Assembly (NCBI RefSeq): GCF_963678635.1
Contig: NC_087065.1
Span: 70,418,630 to 70,482,629, forward strand
Source of the DNA: Symsagittifera roscoffensis
Taxonomy: Eukaryota > Xenacoelomorpha > Acoela > Convolutidae
Direction: 5' to 3'
DNA: 64,000 bases
Below are positions 59,901-62,900 of this stretch, piece by piece (the first letter of the stretch is position 1; every line of letters begins with the position of its first letter). A program made the position numbers and the translations under genes. The notes under the pieces are model-generated. The model did not search any database, had not been told where the DNA came from, and was given only the letters and a program-made list of their open reading frames with translations.

Positions 59901-62900
59901 TCCGGAGGCTGGTCTTGGAGATATTCGAGAGGATGATCTGGCATTCCTCATAGACCATCCGGACGCCAAGTCTATGCCACTGGCATCCGATTCCGCCTAT
60001 ATTGGTGGGTAAACACCCCCACCCCTCTTTAATCAAAGTTGGATCTGTAATGAAGTAATAAGACTGAAATTTAATTGATGAGCCGAGAGTTGAATAAATT
60101 CTGGATTTTCTGCTAACTAATCCATTTGGACGCATCGTTTTTCGTTATACGGGTTACGAATGAAACAACAGTTAATCGTAGTCATTTGGCATATAAAAGT
60201 TTCGTCAGATATTTAACTTCGGTAATATACAATGATCCTGTACATTAATGATAAACTGAAAATGAAGCTTAATTTTATCTATGATTTATATAATCTAATA
60301 AATACCAATATGTAATCCACAGTTGCAATAAACTAAACTTATAATTGGGAAAATATTAACTTTTTTGAATTAATTCTTGTGATTGAAATTGATTACTTAT
60401 CTAACTCAACTGGTTTGATTGACGACTGAGTAATAATTCATTTGAGTTAGAACACAATTAATTATTTCAGTTATTATATAACTACTTATCTAACCTGACT
60501 GATGGTGATGATGACTAAGCAGGTCTTCGCCAGTCGGAGTTGGATGTGATGATGGGGCGACTGAGTCTTCTGAGAGACAGTCCAGACTACCACGTCTCCA
60601 ACCTCCTCGTCGCAGACACTGCATTCATCGGTCTCAACTCTCAACTCACCCCCCCCCCCCTTCTCTACTACACTCCACAATCAATTGAGCAAACCCCCCC
60701 CCCCCCCCCCTCTTTTCAACTACACTTCATCGTCAATTTAGCAGCCCCCCTCTTCTCAATCAATTTAGCAACTCCCCCCCCCCCGCTATACTTGATAAAG
60801 ATTGAATCAACCTCCCCCATCCCCCTGCGGAATTGGGTAGTCTTTTCTTAATTTTTTTTATTGAAAAAAACTTTCAGACAGTCGTTGGATTGCGTGCTAT
60901 TTAGACATCAACACACAACTAGCGCGTTCGATATTTGTCGATTTTTTTTCTCGGTTTCTTATCTGGGGGAAATTGTTCAATTGATCATAATTAATTAGTC
61001 ACTTACTACTTTATTAATACTAGCTTAACAGTCTATCCAAACTGTAATTGTATGCTGGGTTAATTTTTGGCCGGTTTATTTTACATTCACTAAGATTAAC
61101 TCAATGCTCATTTTCAGCAGACACAAAAACCTTTAGTAATTTTAGGACAATGATTAACTTAACTTCTTTGTTGCGCTTCGCTTAAGATCATTTTGCTCTA
61201 AATTGAATTGAAATTAAAATTGAAAAAAGCGAAAACTAAAAAAGGAAAAAAAAGTTGTTTTAATGTCATTAATAGTCTGAAAATAACCGCTCATAAACAC
61301 AAAACAATTAGCTAATAGTAATGAGTCATTTTTTTGCCTTTTTTGGAAATTTGTCTGTTTATTAAGTAATTTGACTCTGATATTTGCCGATTCCTTTGTT
61401 GCGCTTCGCTTAGGCCCGTTTTGATTCACTTAGAAAGAAACTGAAAAATGAAAGACAAAAAATTAGTTTGATCTCATTAAAAGCCTGCAAATAACCACTA
61501 CTAGCAATGAGTTTTATGGAATACAACTATTTATTTAAGGAGATATAGATGAAAAAGATTTGATTCAGATCAAACCATTCATAGATGAACTCTAACAACA
61601 ACTGAGTTCTATAGGTCAATAAATGATCTTGGGTCTTTTCTGTTTTACGGCCTAAATTTAAAGTTTCTCTTTTATCGAATATTGAATACTTGAATGAGTT
61701 GCTTGAATCTGATCTGGTTGAAACTCATCAAACCAAAATGACAAGTTTTTGTTAGCAATGTTTTCAAAATTTTGGGCCTTTTAACAGAAAAAAAACCATG
61801 ATCTTTGCCCCCATTTTTTAAATAAAAGGAAACATTTTGTGTTTATCCAGGTATGAATGGGGAGACGTTAGTCCCCACACCTCCGTTAATCACCAAAATG
61901 GAGCGGATGAGAGACCGAAGGAAAAAAGAGGCAGAGAAGCCCTCAACTCCCCCGACCAACATAGCGAACGAACCCAAACTCAAGGACCTCTTACCTTCTC
62001 CCCCGAGCAGCGCGGGCGGACTTACTAACCACCACAGAAATAGATCAGCTAACACCACCAATAACACCCTACTTGTTTCTCCCGATGTTGATGATGTCAC
62101 TTTACCCTTCGAGCCTTTTCAGGTTAACAACGACATAACGTATGATTTAAATAGTCCCACTGTTATGTTTCCAGATACTCCGCAACTTTTTTCAAGCACG
62201 CGGAAAAATTCACTTGTTAAAGTTGACAAAGTGTATCAAAAAAGTGATAATTGTTTTGGTAGATCTAAACAAAGTCGGCAAAACGTTTTTGTTAATACTA
62301 AAAGTAAGATAACCAGAAGATCACCTAACGATACTCCGTTGCCCTGTGATTCCAAATATTTGCCCGGGTTTTTGCCCTTAAGTGTTGATAACAATTCAAA
62401 CCTCGTAGATGAAAGTCCGCCGCTGACCCCGACGCCTACCGTCATCGCAGCGAGTCGTCGGGTTTCCACTCGGCAACTTGTTCCGCTCGTGGACACCGTC
62501 GGACCGGTAGTCGTAGACCAAATACGGAACGAAGCCCGCTCGGTGAAAGGGATGAACTCGACAACGTTTTGTCAATTTCCCGACACTCCAATCTCAGAGA
62601 GAACTGTTTATTCGGAGGGGAACTCAGAGATCAATGTCTAGATGTAGCAAAAAAGCATAACATAAATGAAAAGCAATTTAATTAACCAAACTATTGACTC
62701 CATTTTTTTTCCATCCAAGCACTTAGTTGTCAGCGCACAGTTTTTGTTCCGATTTTCGAAGAAAGTGAGGAATATATATACTTGAGCGGTTTTTATTCAG
62801 ACCTAATACCAAAATAACCTTTACTAGTCTGGGGATTGAGTCCTGGATCTTAGTCGTGATGCTTGCGAGGTCGCGCAAATCACTATCCCAACATGACTCT

